DNA of 11,758 bases from CAZRNB01 sp964601355 (GCA_964601355.1 CAZRNB010000097.1:1-11758), one strand, 5' to 3'. Positions 1 to 7,826 are shown, numbered from the stretch's first letter. Notes: generated from the letters alone by a model not told the origin. Program-made: numbers and translations.

Positions 1-54
1 ATGAATCGGGACTTCGGTCGAAATGACAGAGGGTCTTTTCTACGGAGCAATTTC

Positions 55-163
55 AAAGATTAAAATGCAAAGAGTTATGAGTTCGTAGTTCATAGTTCAT
101 CGACGAACAACGAACTATGAACAATGAACAAAGATTAATTTTGATTTTTGCATTTTGATTTTT
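55..163. repeat. Palindromic repeat-like element downstream of asnA
   Basis: The flank 1-185 holds no gene. It contains two nested inverted repeats: an inner 11-bp perfect pair GTTCATAGTTC (88-98) and GAACTATGAAC (112-122), and an outer 10-bp perfect pair AAAATGCAAA (62-71) and TTTGCATTTT (147-156), which extends outward to about 55/163 with a few G-T pairs. CAAAGATTAA also occurs twice as a direct repeat (54-63 and 129-138). The arrangement looks like a small non-autonomous palindromic element. Because it follows the asnA stop codon it could also end or protect that transcript, but no clean U-tract is visible. Function is inferred only. Confidence 0.5.
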
Positions 164-185
164 TAATTTCCGGTTTCAGCTCGTT

Positions 186-1316
186 CTATTCAATTACGTG
201 GATGTTTTTCTTTTTGCATAAGTCCTTTAGGACTTTCGGCCAAACGGTAGCGCTTACCTCGCCGATGTGAGCTTTTTTCAACAATAACATAAACGTCCGT
301 GATTGGCCGATCCCGCCGCCGATGGAAAGCGGAATTTGATTATTCAAGATGGCCTGATGGTACGGCAGCTTTAGAAAATCAAGCTGGCCGGAAATCTCAA
401 GCTGCTTCCGCAGTGTTGTGGCGTTGACGCGAACGCCCATAGACGTCAGCTCGTGACGGCGTTTTGTCACCGGATTCCAGACAAGGATATCGCCATTCAT
501 GCCGTGCATAGGCCGGCCGTCCTCTGAAACGGTCTCTGTCACCCAGTCGTCATAATCGGCAGCCCTCATCTCGTGCGGGTAGCCGTCCTTTAGCACCCAG
601 CCGATGCCGATAATAAATAGAGCAGGGTACTTCCTGACGATTTCTGTCTCGCGCTGCTTTCGCGGAAGATAGGGGAACATATCGAGGATATCCTCAGCAT
701 GGATGAAGACCAGCTCATCCGGCAAATCAGGGTACTTGTCGGTTTTCAACTGGGGAAACATCTTCTGCACGTGTACTTCAGCACCTTTAAGGACTTTCCA
801 AATCTTGCGTACAACATTTCTGAGAAGGTCGAGGTTGCGCTGTTTCTCGGTGATTGCCAGCTCCCAGTCCCACTGATCGACGTAAGCGCTGTGGTCATGG
901 TCAAGAAAATAATCCTTGCGCACCGCCCGCATATCGGTGAGTAGGCCTTCGCCGACCTTCATTCCGAATTGCTTCAGCCCCATGCGTTTCCACTTTGTCG
1001 CTGCCTGGACGACCTCGGCGTCAATCGGATTTTTGTTATAGTCGTTTGAGATGTGGAAGCGAATCGGTGTGCGTGAGCCGTCGCGGTCTAAGTAGTCGTT
1101 TATGCCGCTTTGGACGTTCACAATCAAAGGCACCTGGACTCGAATAAGATTAAGCTCTTTGCAGAGGTTTTGCTCGATGTAATCTTTGACCGCATAAATA
1201 GCGATTTGCGTTTCTTTTGGTGATAGTAACGATGTGTAATCTTGTGGCAGTATTTTCTCTAATTCATTATAGTCGCCGATTCCCGGTCCGGCCAAGTCTG
1301 CTTTCTTATCTGACAT
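186..1316 (-). CDS. asnA: Aspartate--ammonia ligase (AsnA-type asparagine synthetase)
   Basis: Makes asparagine from aspartate, ATP and free ammonia in the cytoplasm, through an aspartyl-AMP intermediate on a class II aminoacyl-tRNA-synthetase-like fold. The protein is 376 aa and matches AsnA along its length: YVDQWDWE at 145-152, MRAADYDDW at 250-258, MHGMNGDILVWNP at 270-282 and the signature GGGIGQSR at 333-340 followed by HIGEV. It is longer than the E. coli enzyme (330 aa), mostly through about 30 extra N-terminal residues. The ATG at 1316 is chosen because GGAGG lies 8 nt upstream; the open frame continues to 1436, but that would overlap the previous gene. It lies 68 nt downstream of the GMP-synthase-like gene on the same strand, probably on one transcript, with a hairpin in between. 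The ammonia dependence contrasts with glutamine-using AsnB. The family call is firm. Confidence 0.95.
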   Translation of the reverse strand: MSDKKADLAGPGIGDYNELEKILPQDYTSLLSPKETQIAIYAVKDYIEQNLCKELNLIRVQVPLIVNVQSGINDYLDRDGSRTPIRFHISNDYNKNPIDAEVVQAATKWKRMGLKQFGMKVGEGLLTDMRAVRKDYFLDHDHSAYVDQWDWELAITEKQRNLDLLRNVVRKIWKVLKGAEVHVQKMFPQLKTDKYPDLPDELVFIHAEDILDMFPYLPRKQRETEIVRKYPALFIIGIGWVLKDGYPHEMRAADYDDWVTETVSEDGRPMHGMNGDILVWNPVTKRRHELTSMGVRVNATTLRKQLEISGQLDFLKLPYHQAILNNQIPLSIGGGIGQSRTFMLLLKKAHIGEVSATVWPKVLKDLCKKKNIHVIE

Positions 1317-1356
1317 TGGGTTGCCTCCAAAATTTTTCATAAACCAAACATAAGAA

Positions 1357-1375
1357 CCCCCAGTAATACTGGGGG
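1357..1375 (-). terminator. Intercistronic GC-rich hairpin between the guaA-like gene and asnA
   Basis: CCCCCAGT (1357-1364) and ACTGGGGG (1368-1375) form a perfect 8-bp stem with a 3-nt loop, extendable by a G-U and an A-U pair. It sits in the 68-nt gap between the two minus-strand genes. On the minus strand it is followed by TTCTTATG, a weak T-rich run, so it may act as a partial terminator or a processing/stability hairpin that sets different expression of the two genes. The stem is seen; its role is inferred. Confidence 0.45.
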
Positions 1376-1384
1376 CTAAATCTC

Positions 1385-2320
1385 TTAAACATACTCGATG
1401 GTTGCCGGCGGCTTCGGAGTAAGATCGTACAAGCAACGGCTGACATCCTTTACCTCATTGGCAATACGCTCGCAGATACAGTTGAGCTTTTTCCAGGGAA
1501 TCTCAGTCGCAGTTGCATTTCTGGCATCGATGCTCTCGACGCAGCGTACGACAATTATCTGGCCGAACTGGCGTTTGTTGTTCCTTATGCCGGTTGCTCG
1601 GTCGTTAAGCAAAACAGCCAAATATTGAAAGGCGCCGCTGCCAGCAAGCTCTTCCTCGACGATAGCCGTTGCTTTGCGAACGGTAGCCAGCCGCTCGCGT
1701 GTGACTTCGCCGACGATTCGTGTTGCCAGAGCCGGGCCTGGGAAGGGTATGCGCTGCGAAATCTCCTTTGGCAAATCCAGGAATTTGCAGACATCACGAA
1801 CACCATCCTTTCGCAGTGTTTTAAGCGGCTCAATAATAGAGTAACCGTAAGCTTTTTCAGGATCAATGCCAATTTGGGCGAGAATGTTATGCTGTCGTTT
1901 AATTCCGGCTACGGTCTCTTCGATGTCGGTAAGGATTGTGCCGTGAAACAAAAACTTCGCACCAGATTCTTTTAACAAACGCGCAAAAACCTTTGAATAA
2001 AATGTGTCCGTGATGGCCTGTCGTTTTTCCTCCGGATCGGTCAAGCCTGCCAGGGCGGAGAGGAATTCTTTCTGGGCGTCCACAAGTTCCACGGTTATGC
2101 CCAATTTGGCGAAAGTTTTCACAACCCGCCGCGGCTCACCCTGGCGCATCAATGCAGTATCAATAAAAACTACTTTGAGCTTATTACCTAATGCACGATG
2201 TCCGAGCACTGTGACCAACGAGCTATCCACGCCGCCGCTGAGAGCGGTAATTGCCTTTGCTTTACCAACGGTCTTTTTGATATCAGCGATTTGCTCTTCG
2301 ATGAATTTTTTGCAGTCCAT
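1385..2320 (-). CDS. guaA: Stand-alone GMP synthase ATP-pyrophosphatase subunit (divergent GuaA-B-like)
   Basis: Predicted to amidate XMP to GMP with ATP, the last step of guanine nucleotide synthesis. The 311-aa protein has only the PP-loop ATPase half (SGGVDSS at 28-34) and the C-terminal GMP-synthase dimerisation domain (IPFPGPALATRIVGEVT at 191-207, KPPATIEYV at 303-311). The N-terminal glutaminase domain of usual bacterial GuaA is absent, as in the two-subunit archaeal type. No glutaminase gene is in the window, so it works either with a partner encoded elsewhere or on free ammonia. Two segments normally conserved in GMP synthase differ: the IYPD loop reads ILTD (129-132), and the K-S-H-H-N motif reads KRQHN (141-145) within an altered stretch. 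A changed substrate is therefore possible. ATG 2320 has GGAGG 5 nt upstream. It is the first gene of the unit with asnA. Confidence 0.82.
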   Translation of the reverse strand: MDCKKFIEEQIADIKKTVGKAKAITALSGGVDSSLVTVLGHRALGNKLKVVFIDTALMRQGEPRRVVKTFAKLGITVELVDAQKEFLSALAGLTDPEEKRQAITDTFYSKVFARLLKESGAKFLFHGTILTDIEETVAGIKRQHNILAQIGIDPEKAYGYSIIEPLKTLRKDGVRDVCKFLDLPKEISQRIPFPGPALATRIVGEVTRERLATVRKATAIVEEELAGSGAFQYLAVLLNDRATGIRNNKRQFGQIIVVRCVESIDARNATATEIPWKKLNCICERIANEVKDVSRCLYDLTPKPPATIEYV

Positions 2321-2374
2321 TACGTCCTCCCGCAAAATACTTTTGAAATATTCATATTTATCTTTAAGGACGGA

Positions 2375-2403
2375 AATCTAACAGTTTCGATTAAAGATGT
2401 CAA
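2375..2403 (-). promoter_or_regulatory. Sigma70-type promoter for the guaA-like/asnA unit
   Basis: On the minus strand a consensus -35 TTGACA (plus coordinates 2398-2403) is followed after 17 nt by TAGATT (2375-2380). Transcription would start near 2368, giving a leader of about 48 nt before the ATG at 2320. The perfect -35 and ideal spacing make this the best promoter in the left part of the window. Seen by eye only. Confidence 0.65.
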
Positions 2404-2432
2404 GAATTGCTTGAGTAGTTATGGGCAAATAT

Positions 2433-2484
2433 AGCATAAGAGTCAGTCTTTCTCTTTGCACTTAAGTTCTTGTGTTCTTATGCT
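2433..2484. promoter_or_regulatory. Inverted repeat between the divergent guaA-like and methyltransferase genes
   Basis: AGCATAAGA (2433-2441) and TCTTATGCT (2476-2484) are a perfect 9-bp inverted repeat spaced by 34 nt in the 327-bp divergent gap 2321-2647. It lies upstream of both candidate promoters and could bind a regulator or form a long-loop stem. No regulator gene (for example a C protein) is present beside the R-M genes. The rest of this gap is AT-rich, and apart from the promoters I see nothing else in it. Confidence 0.3.
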
Positions 2485-2507
2485 CTATCTTTCTTTCCCT
2501 TTTCTTT

Positions 2508-2536
2508 TTGCTGTTTTTGAAAGTTCTGATTATAAT
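2508..2536 (+). promoter_or_regulatory. Candidate promoter for the restriction-modification operon
   Basis: A perfect -10 TATAAT (2531-2536) is preceded at 17-nt spacing by TTGCTG (2508-2513), a partial -35. Start would be near 2543, about 105 nt upstream of the methyltransferase GTG. AT-rich context makes chance matches likely, so this is tentative. Confidence 0.4.
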
Positions 2537-2647
2537 ATCCCGCACAAGGAAATGCCTGTTTAAGTACGATTCAACAGCGAATCGGTCGGCTCGTGATATA
2601 AAACGAAAAATATCTAAAACATATCCGGCTTATAAGGATATAAAACA

Positions 2648-4081
2648 GTGCTAAACTTAGACGATAGATTCCAAACCTCGGTCTCCACAGCAGAATGTGG
2701 ATTAAGTGAGATCGAGCACCATAATCAGGAATTATTTCAACACTTCAAGGATAAGTTAGTATTACAAACTTCTCTAAGTCGTTCGATTGTAAGTTTTCAG
2801 GCCAATAAAACCAGAGCCGTTTATCGTTGGTATAAATACAAGGAGGCCTTCTCTGCTTCCCTAATCGAGCACTTACTTCACAAATACAACATTAACAAAG
2901 GAAGAATTTTAGATCCCTTTGCCGGCAGCGGAACAGCACTATTCGTTGCAAACGCTCAGGGAATGATTGCAGATGGAATCGAACTGTTACCGATCGGCCA
3001 GCAAATCATCGTTACTAAGAAACTCTTGGAATCGGAATTTACAGAAGCTGATTTTAATACGTTAAAGAAATGGTTGAAAGACCAACCTTGGAAACAATCA
3101 AAAATTAGATCACTTATACAAGAACTGCGAATTACAAGAGGAGCTTACCCAGAGCGGACTCGAGAGGCGATTGAAAAATATTTAGGGGCATGTCAACAAG
3201 AAAACAAGCAAGTTCAAGCGGTTTTGCGATTTGCCCTATTATGCGTTTTGGAATCGGTCAGCTATACACGAAAAGATGGCCAATATCTTCGTTGGGACTA
3301 TCGATCCGGCCGCCAAGTTGGTAAAAAGCCCTTTGATAAAGGATTAATACTTGATTTTGAAGAAGCTGTCTCCAATAAGATAGAAGAAATCATCCATGAT
3401 CTACGCCCTAAACAAAAACAATTAGGATTTTTTCATAATGAAAATCTTGAGGGAAGTATTAGTCTTTACGAGGATTCTTGTCTTGAGATAATGCTAACTT
3501 TACCTGACAGCATATATGATGCCATAATAACCTCACCTCCATACTGTAATCGTTATGACTACACAAGAACTTATGCTTTAGAATTGGCGCTGCTTGATAT
3601 AGATGAAAAGGGACTATCTAAACTTAGACAACAAATGCTCAGTTGTACTGTTGAAAATCGTGAAAAAGACCTTTTAAGAATTAATCCACGCTGGGAAACT
3701 GCAATATCCGCAGCAGACCAGCAGGAATTGCTGCAATCCATTTTGAAGTATCTCTATGATCAAAAGGAGATAGGACGTTTAAATAATAATGGTATTCCTC
3801 GAATGGTAAAGGGATACTTTTATGAAATGGCCTGCGTGATTGCGGAGTGCTCACGTGTAATGAAACCTGGTACACCCCTTTTCATGGTTAATGATAATGT
3901 ACGATACGCTGGAGCAGGGATTTCGGTCGATATGATTCTGTCAAATATTGCTGAGAAGCTCGGCCTTTATGTTGAAAATATTCTTGTTTTACCAAACGAT
4001 AAAGGCAACAGTAGTCAGCAGATGGGAGAGCATGGGCGTGAACCGCTAAGAAAATGCGTTTATGTTTGGAGAAAAGTCTAA
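2648..4081 (+). CDS. DNA methyltransferase, N4-cytosine type, of an AvaI/BsoBI-like R-M system
   Basis: Modification enzyme that transfers a methyl group from S-adenosylmethionine to the host's copies of the recognition site and so protects them from the endonuclease encoded next. In the 477-aa protein, motif I (SAM binding) is DPFAGSGT at 89-96 and the catalytic motif IV is TSPPY at 295-299, the SPPY form typical of exocyclic-amino, mostly N4-cytosine, methylases. About 200 residues lie between them, where a target-recognition region would fit. Start is GTG 2648 with AAGGA 9 nt upstream. The gene ends 4 nt before the preferred start of the endonuclease, so the two are co-transcribed. The length is close to what I recall for M.AvaI. 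Base composition looks more A+T-rich than the guaA-like and htrA genes, which fits acquisition by transfer. The methylase class is firm; the N4-C assignment and site rest on the partner. Confidence 0.88.
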   Translation: MLNLDDRFQTSVSTAECGLSEIEHHNQELFQHFKDKLVLQTSLSRSIVSFQANKTRAVYRWYKYKEAFSASLIEHLLHKYNINKGRILDPFAGSGTALFVANAQGMIADGIELLPIGQQIIVTKKLLESEFTEADFNTLKKWLKDQPWKQSKIRSLIQELRITRGAYPERTREAIEKYLGACQQENKQVQAVLRFALLCVLESVSYTRKDGQYLRWDYRSGRQVGKKPFDKGLILDFEEAVSNKIEEIIHDLRPKQKQLGFFHNENLEGSISLYEDSCLEIMLTLPDSIYDAIITSPPYCNRYDYTRTYALELALLDIDEKGLSKLRQQMLSCTVENREKDLLRINPRWETAISAADQQELLQSILKYLYDQKEIGRLNNNGIPRMVKGYFYEMACVIAECSRVMKPGTPLFMVNDNVRYAGAGISVDMILSNIAEKLGLYVENILVLPNDKGNSSQQMGEHGREPLRKCVYVWRKV

Positions 4082-4085
4082 AGGC

Positions 4086-5039
4086 ATGCAAAAGCCCTAT
4101 CTTAATCATTTGGCCTCCAGTGATGATCTTATCACTACGTATGAGGCAGTCCGTTCAGGCTTTGTAGCACTGGCACTTGAAAAGAACAGGCGTGCAACGC
4201 CCCTTGTTGCGCAGGCCAGGGCGCTCAAAACTTCCGCATCCAAAGCCGAAACACCAATAGAGCTTTTGAATATTGAGGACATACAAATAGCATTACTCAC
4301 AGCGGCAGGTGTATCAGACAAAGCCATCAAACATCTACAGCAACAGGATAAGGTCGAAGCAATTCAGGGACTTATCAAAAACTTTCTTGAACCAGCCGGA
4401 GCGAGCTTCGTTGAGGAATTGGTTTTTAGATTTTTGATAATACGAGGAGATACGCTCGGCGGTTCAATGCGTAATATAGGAGGGGTTTTAGCGCAGAGAA
4501 AGTTAACAAGAGCAATCATCTCTACCCTAACGTTAGCCGGTCAATCTTATCAATGGCTCCACTCAACCAATAACACTTGGATGCAAATGACTGATGACGA
4601 CTCAGACATAGAGTTATATTTGAAAGGACTTAGCTGGCAGAAAAACGAGCAAAGTCGAACACTAATCTATAACCTTACAATACCTTTCGTGAAGAACAAT
4701 GTGGACTTTTGTTTATTCAATTGCACACCGGAAGAACTTTCTTTAGTCACATATAAATCACCGACCTTATATATTGCACTTGGAGAGCTTAAGGGTGGTA
4801 TTGACCCAGCCGGAGCTGATGAACACTGGAAAACGGCTCGAACAGCGCTAAACCGAATCCAAAAAGTGTTTTCAGATTTTGGACTTAACCCATATACGTT
4901 TTTTGTGGGAGCCGCAATTGAGGAGAGAATGGCAAACGAAATCTGGAGCCAACTGGAGGATGGTACGCTTACAAATGCGGCCAATTTAACAGATGACAAA
5001 CAGATTATATCCTTATCTCACTGGCTTTGTAGTCTTTAA
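4086..5039 (+). CDS. Type II restriction endonuclease, AvaI/BsoBI family
   Basis: Predicted to cut unmethylated DNA at CYCGRG, the site of the characterised family members. The PD-(D/E)xK core is visible. Counting from ATG 4062, D215 (in NNVDFCL) is followed by GELKGGIDPAGADEHWKT, which holds E242, K244 and H255. As I recall, BsoBI uses D212, E240, K242 and H253, so the spacing is nearly identical and the total length (317-325 aa) agrees. Two starts are possible. ATG 4062 overlaps the methylase by 20 nt and has no Shine-Dalgarno sequence. ATG 4086, given here, lies just past the methylase stop with GGAG 14 nt upstream (a long spacing); residue numbers drop by 8 with it. Methylase before nuclease on one transcript is a common order. 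No frameshift or missing catalytic residue is seen, so it looks active. Cutting at exactly CYCGRG is inference from family. Confidence 0.88.
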   Translation: MQKPYLNHLASSDDLITTYEAVRSGFVALALEKNRRATPLVAQARALKTSASKAETPIELLNIEDIQIALLTAAGVSDKAIKHLQQQDKVEAIQGLIKNFLEPAGASFVEELVFRFLIIRGDTLGGSMRNIGGVLAQRKLTRAIISTLTLAGQSYQWLHSTNNTWMQMTDDDSDIELYLKGLSWQKNEQSRTLIYNLTIPFVKNNVDFCLFNCTPEELSLVTYKSPTLYIALGELKGGIDPAGADEHWKTARTALNRIQKVFSDFGLNPYTFFVGAAIEERMANEIWSQLEDGTLTNAANLTDDKQIISLSHWLCSL

Positions 5040-5106
5040 TATAAGCATAAAAATATTGAGGTTTGTATAAAGCGTCCACCTAACTAAAAGAGAAGGATGA
5101 AAAAAT

Positions 5107-6093
5107 ATGTCACACAAATGGATACTAAGCACGATTATCTTAAGCATTATTATGTGTGGTTGTGCCGTTGCACAGGAGAATCCTGCAACCGAGTCCAAAT
5201 ACATCTTTTCGTATTTCAAGGGCAACGGCGAAGACGGCCTGCATTTGGCCTGGAGCGATGACGGCCTGAAATGGAGCTTGCTAAATAACGACCGCTCATT
5301 TCTTCAGCCGCAGGTTGGCGGAAAACTTATGCGAGATCCCTGCATCTGCAAAGGGCCGGACGGAATGTTTCACCTGGTATGGACGAGCGGCTGGTGGGAT
5401 AAAGGCATCGGCATCGCCCATTCAAAAGACCTCGTCCAATGGTCGCAGCAACAGTGGCTCGGTGTTATGACGCATGAGCCGAACGCCATGAACTGCTGGG
5501 CGCCGGAGATTTTTTATGACGAGGCACAGAAGCAGTACATTATCTTTTGGGCGACAACCATCCCTGGCCGATTTCCCGAAACCGACAACACCGGAGACGT
5601 CGGCAAAAACGGCCCGTGCAATCATCGCATTTATTGCGTCACCACAGCCGACTTTAAGACCTATTCACAGGCGAAGCTGTTTTATGACGACAGCTTTAAT
5701 GTTATTGACGCGACTATCGTCAAAGACGGTCAGCGTTATATAATGTTCCTCAAAGATGAGACGCTCAAGCCCAATCCAAAGAAGAACATCCGCATAGCAT
5801 TCGCCGAAAAGGCTATAGGGCCATACAGCCATGCTGTGCCGTCATTTTCGCCCGACTGGGTGGAAGGCCCAACCGCGATAAAAATCGGCGATTATTGGTA
5901 TGTTTATTACGACGCCTACAGGCGGGGCCAATATGAAGGCGCCCGTTCCAAAGACCTTAGTGGGTGGGAATTCATAAACGATAAATTGTCTTTTCCAAAG
6001 GGCGCAAGACATGGCACCATATTTGCCGTAACGGATGAGATTGTCACAGAGCTTGGAAAATTGAATCTCGTGTCTGAAAAAACCATCCAGTAA
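5107..6093 (+). CDS. Exported GH43-like five-bladed beta-propeller glycosidase
   Basis: Likely acts on plant or algal polysaccharide side chains (arabinose/xylose-type linkages in GH43 relatives) outside the cytoplasm. The 328-aa protein starts with a signal peptide (charged MSHK, a hydrophobic run to about 19, plausible cleavage after AVA at 20-22); MCGC at 16-19 is a poor lipobox. The propeller shows repeated blades and the expected acidic triad: D77 in MRDPCI, D201 in NVIDATI and E253 in WVEGP, plus WAPEI (131-135) shared by GH43 proteins. AAGGA lies 9 nt upstream of ATG 5107. It stands alone, with no transporter, regulator or other carbohydrate gene nearby, so the substrate cannot be read from context. 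It could belong to a related propeller family (GH32/62/117) rather than GH43 proper. Confidence 0.78.
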   Translation: MSHKWILSTIILSIIMCGCAVAQENPATESKYIFSYFKGNGEDGLHLAWSDDGLKWSLLNNDRSFLQPQVGGKLMRDPCICKGPDGMFHLVWTSGWWDKGIGIAHSKDLVQWSQQQWLGVMTHEPNAMNCWAPEIFYDEAQKQYIIFWATTIPGRFPETDNTGDVGKNGPCNHRIYCVTTADFKTYSQAKLFYDDSFNVIDATIVKDGQRYIMFLKDETLKPNPKKNIRIAFAEKAIGPYSHAVPSFSPDWVEGPTAIKIGDYWYVYYDAYRRGQYEGARSKDLSGWEFINDKLSFPKGARHGTIFAVTDEIVTELGKLNLVSEKTIQ

Positions 6094-6155
6094 TTGGAAC
6101 CTAAGACAACAATACCAAGTATATTGTATGAAAAAAATATTGCATGAATAATTCG

Positions 6156-6340
6156 TATGTGTTTAGCCGGATATAAAATAAGTGGCCATCCCCAAACTCA
6201 GAATCCGCTTCGCGTGATTCTTCGCTTGGGTCTGCCACTCATTCTTGACTTTTATTTTGGGTGGCAGCCTCAAAGTCTGCCCTGAGCGAAGTCGAAGGGC
6301 CGAAGACTTTGGGGATGGTGTATCTGTGGCTAAACACATA
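6156..6340. repeat. Nested inverted-repeat element between the GH43-like gene and htrA
   Basis: Three concentric perfect inverted repeats share a centre: TATGTGTTTAGCC (6156-6168) with GGCTAAACACATA (6328-6340), 13 bp; CCATCCCCAAA (6186-6196) with TTTGGGGATGG (6308-6318), 11 bp; and CTGCCAC (6232-6238) with GTGGCAG (6261-6267), 7 bp. Between them are smaller hairpins, such as GAATC/GATTC near 6201-6220 and AAGTC/GACTT near 6273-6309 around a CCTGAGCGAAGTCGAAGGG block. The layout suggests a mobile palindromic (MITE- or REP-like) element or one large cruciform. It is also the only candidate terminator after the GH43-like gene. The remainder of the gap 6094-6389 shows no gene or convincing promoter. 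Confidence 0.6.
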
Positions 6341-6389
6341 AAATAATTCTACTTACCGTTGAAAAGAAAGATTGTTGGAGGTTATAACC

Positions 6390-7826
6390 GTGAGAGTAAC
6401 AAACATGCTGTCAGTAGCGTTAATGATTTGTTTGTTTTCAACTTGTGGCTTAGCTACAGGAATTGCACAGCCGGTGTCAGCTCAGCAGCAGCAACCTTTC
6501 AACAGAAGAACGCCTGTTGTGGAAGTGTATGAGAGAACGCATAAGGCGGTCGTGAACATTTCCGGCGAGCGAACAGTATCAACCTCTATTTGGCCCGAAT
6601 TTGACATGCCGGGCATCTTTGACTTCTGGGGGCCGCGATTTCAAAGACAGGTTAAGGTGCTTGGCTCCGGCATTATCGTTCACGAAGATGGCTACATCAT
6701 CACCAACGCACACGTGATAGAAAACGCCAAAAACGTCAAGGTAATGTTAGGCGACGGCCATGAATATCCGGCTACAATAATAAGTGCAGACCAGAGCAAA
6801 GACCTGGCTGTTTTGACAATAGAAACTAAAGACAAGCTGCCGTTCATTCATCCGGGCAGAAGCAACGATTTAATGATAGGCGAAACAGTGATTGCTATCG
6901 GCAATCCTTACGGCTATTCAAACACGGTCACCAGCGGCGTGATAAGCGCCGTTGGCAGAGATATTGAGGTTTCAGAGGGATTCTGGCTGAGAAGCCTGAT
7001 TCAAACGGATGCTCCAATCAATCCCGGCAACAGCGGCGGTCCGCTTTTGAATGTCAACAGCGAGCTTATAGGAATCAATACCGCTATCAGACCCGAAGCC
7101 CAGAATATAGGCTTTGCAATACCTGTAGATACCTTAGCTGATAACCTGATTCAGATGCTTATGCCGGAAAAGCTGCGTCGCTTTCAACTGGGTTTGATAA
7201 TGGGCAGGATGAAGACCGTTGGCGATTTTACCGGTTTGGAGGTTGAAACTGTTGTGAAGGAAAGCCCCGCGGATAAAAAAGGAATGGCTGCCGGAGATTT
7301 AGTGCTGGAAATTGATGAGCGAAGGTTGAATGGAGTTATCGACTTCTATGTAAAAATGATACGTAAGGACGTCGGAGAGCCTATAGAAATCAAATTTGTA
7401 AGACCCAAAACGCCAAAGCCACAGACTCAAACGGTTAATCTGACAATGGAGGTTAAGCCGTTGCCCGACGGCCGACAGCTCGCAAAAGAGCTCTTTCAGA
7501 TTGGAATCTCAGAGATGACCGATTCTGTAGCAAAAAAGTTTGGTTATCAAAGCGCTTATCCTATTTTGATTATAACCGAAGTGGAACGTGACGGCAATGC
7601 CGCACAGGCAGGTCTTGCAGGCGGCGACCTTGTCCTGGAGATAAATAATACCGCCGTTAGTAACCTTAAAGAATTCTCACTGGAGATGGAGAAGGTCAAT
7701 GAAGGTGATTCCGTAGAGCTGAGAATTATGCGTATCAAAGCAAGTGCTTTTGGACAGGTTCGGCAGGTAATCTCTGTGCAGATAAAAGCGCAAACCAAGA
7801 AGCAAGGCCAGCTTCGATTTTTGTAA
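6390..7826 (+). CDS. htrA: Periplasmic DegP/HtrA-type serine endoprotease with two PDZ domains
   Basis: Degrades or refolds damaged proteins in the cell envelope. GTG 6390 is the chosen start: GGAGG lies 8 nt upstream at 6377-6381, and the open frame further up begins with TTG inside that site. This gives 478 aa, close to E. coli DegP. Order: signal peptide to about residue 31 (ending PVSA, then a Q-rich stretch); trypsin-like domain with H108 in TNAHV, D138 in SKDLAVL and S215 in GNSGGP; PDZ1 at about 267-340; PDZ2 at about 365-455 with GLAGGDLVLEINN. All three catalytic residues are present, so it should be active. It is the last plus-strand gene before a convergent cluster of small minus-strand genes, and no terminator is obvious after its stop. 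The exact paralogue (DegP, DegQ or MucD type) cannot be decided from sequence alone. Confidence 0.93.
   Translation: MRVTNMLSVALMICLFSTCGLATGIAQPVSAQQQQPFNRRTPVVEVYERTHKAVVNISGERTVSTSIWPEFDMPGIFDFWGPRFQRQVKVLGSGIIVHEDGYIITNAHVIENAKNVKVMLGDGHEYPATIISADQSKDLAVLTIETKDKLPFIHPGRSNDLMIGETVIAIGNPYGYSNTVTSGVISAVGRDIEVSEGFWLRSLIQTDAPINPGNSGGPLLNVNSELIGINTAIRPEAQNIGFAIPVDTLADNLIQMLMPEKLRRFQLGLIMGRMKTVGDFTGLEVETVVKESPADKKGMAAGDLVLEIDERRLNGVIDFYVKMIRKDVGEPIEIKFVRPKTPKPQTQTVNLTMEVKPLPDGRQLAKELFQIGISEMTDSVAKKFGYQSAYPILIITEVERDGNAAQAGLAGGDLVLEINNTAVSNLKEFSLEMEKVNEGDSVELRIMRIKASAFGQVRQVISVQIKAQTKKQGQLRFL

Noticed and set aside
1317..1436. N-terminal extension of AsnA to 1436
   Set aside because: It would overlap the end of the guaA-like gene and translate the intercistronic hairpin; GGAGG 8 nt before ATG 1316 gives a better start.
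2472..2654. 60-aa plus-strand frame before the methyltransferase
   Set aside because: Starts at GTG without a ribosome site in low-complexity T-rich DNA, overlaps the promoter candidate and the methylase start.
3681..4109. Minus-strand frames opposite the methyltransferase
   Set aside because: Shadows of a well-supported coding gene; no ribosome site or recognisable protein.
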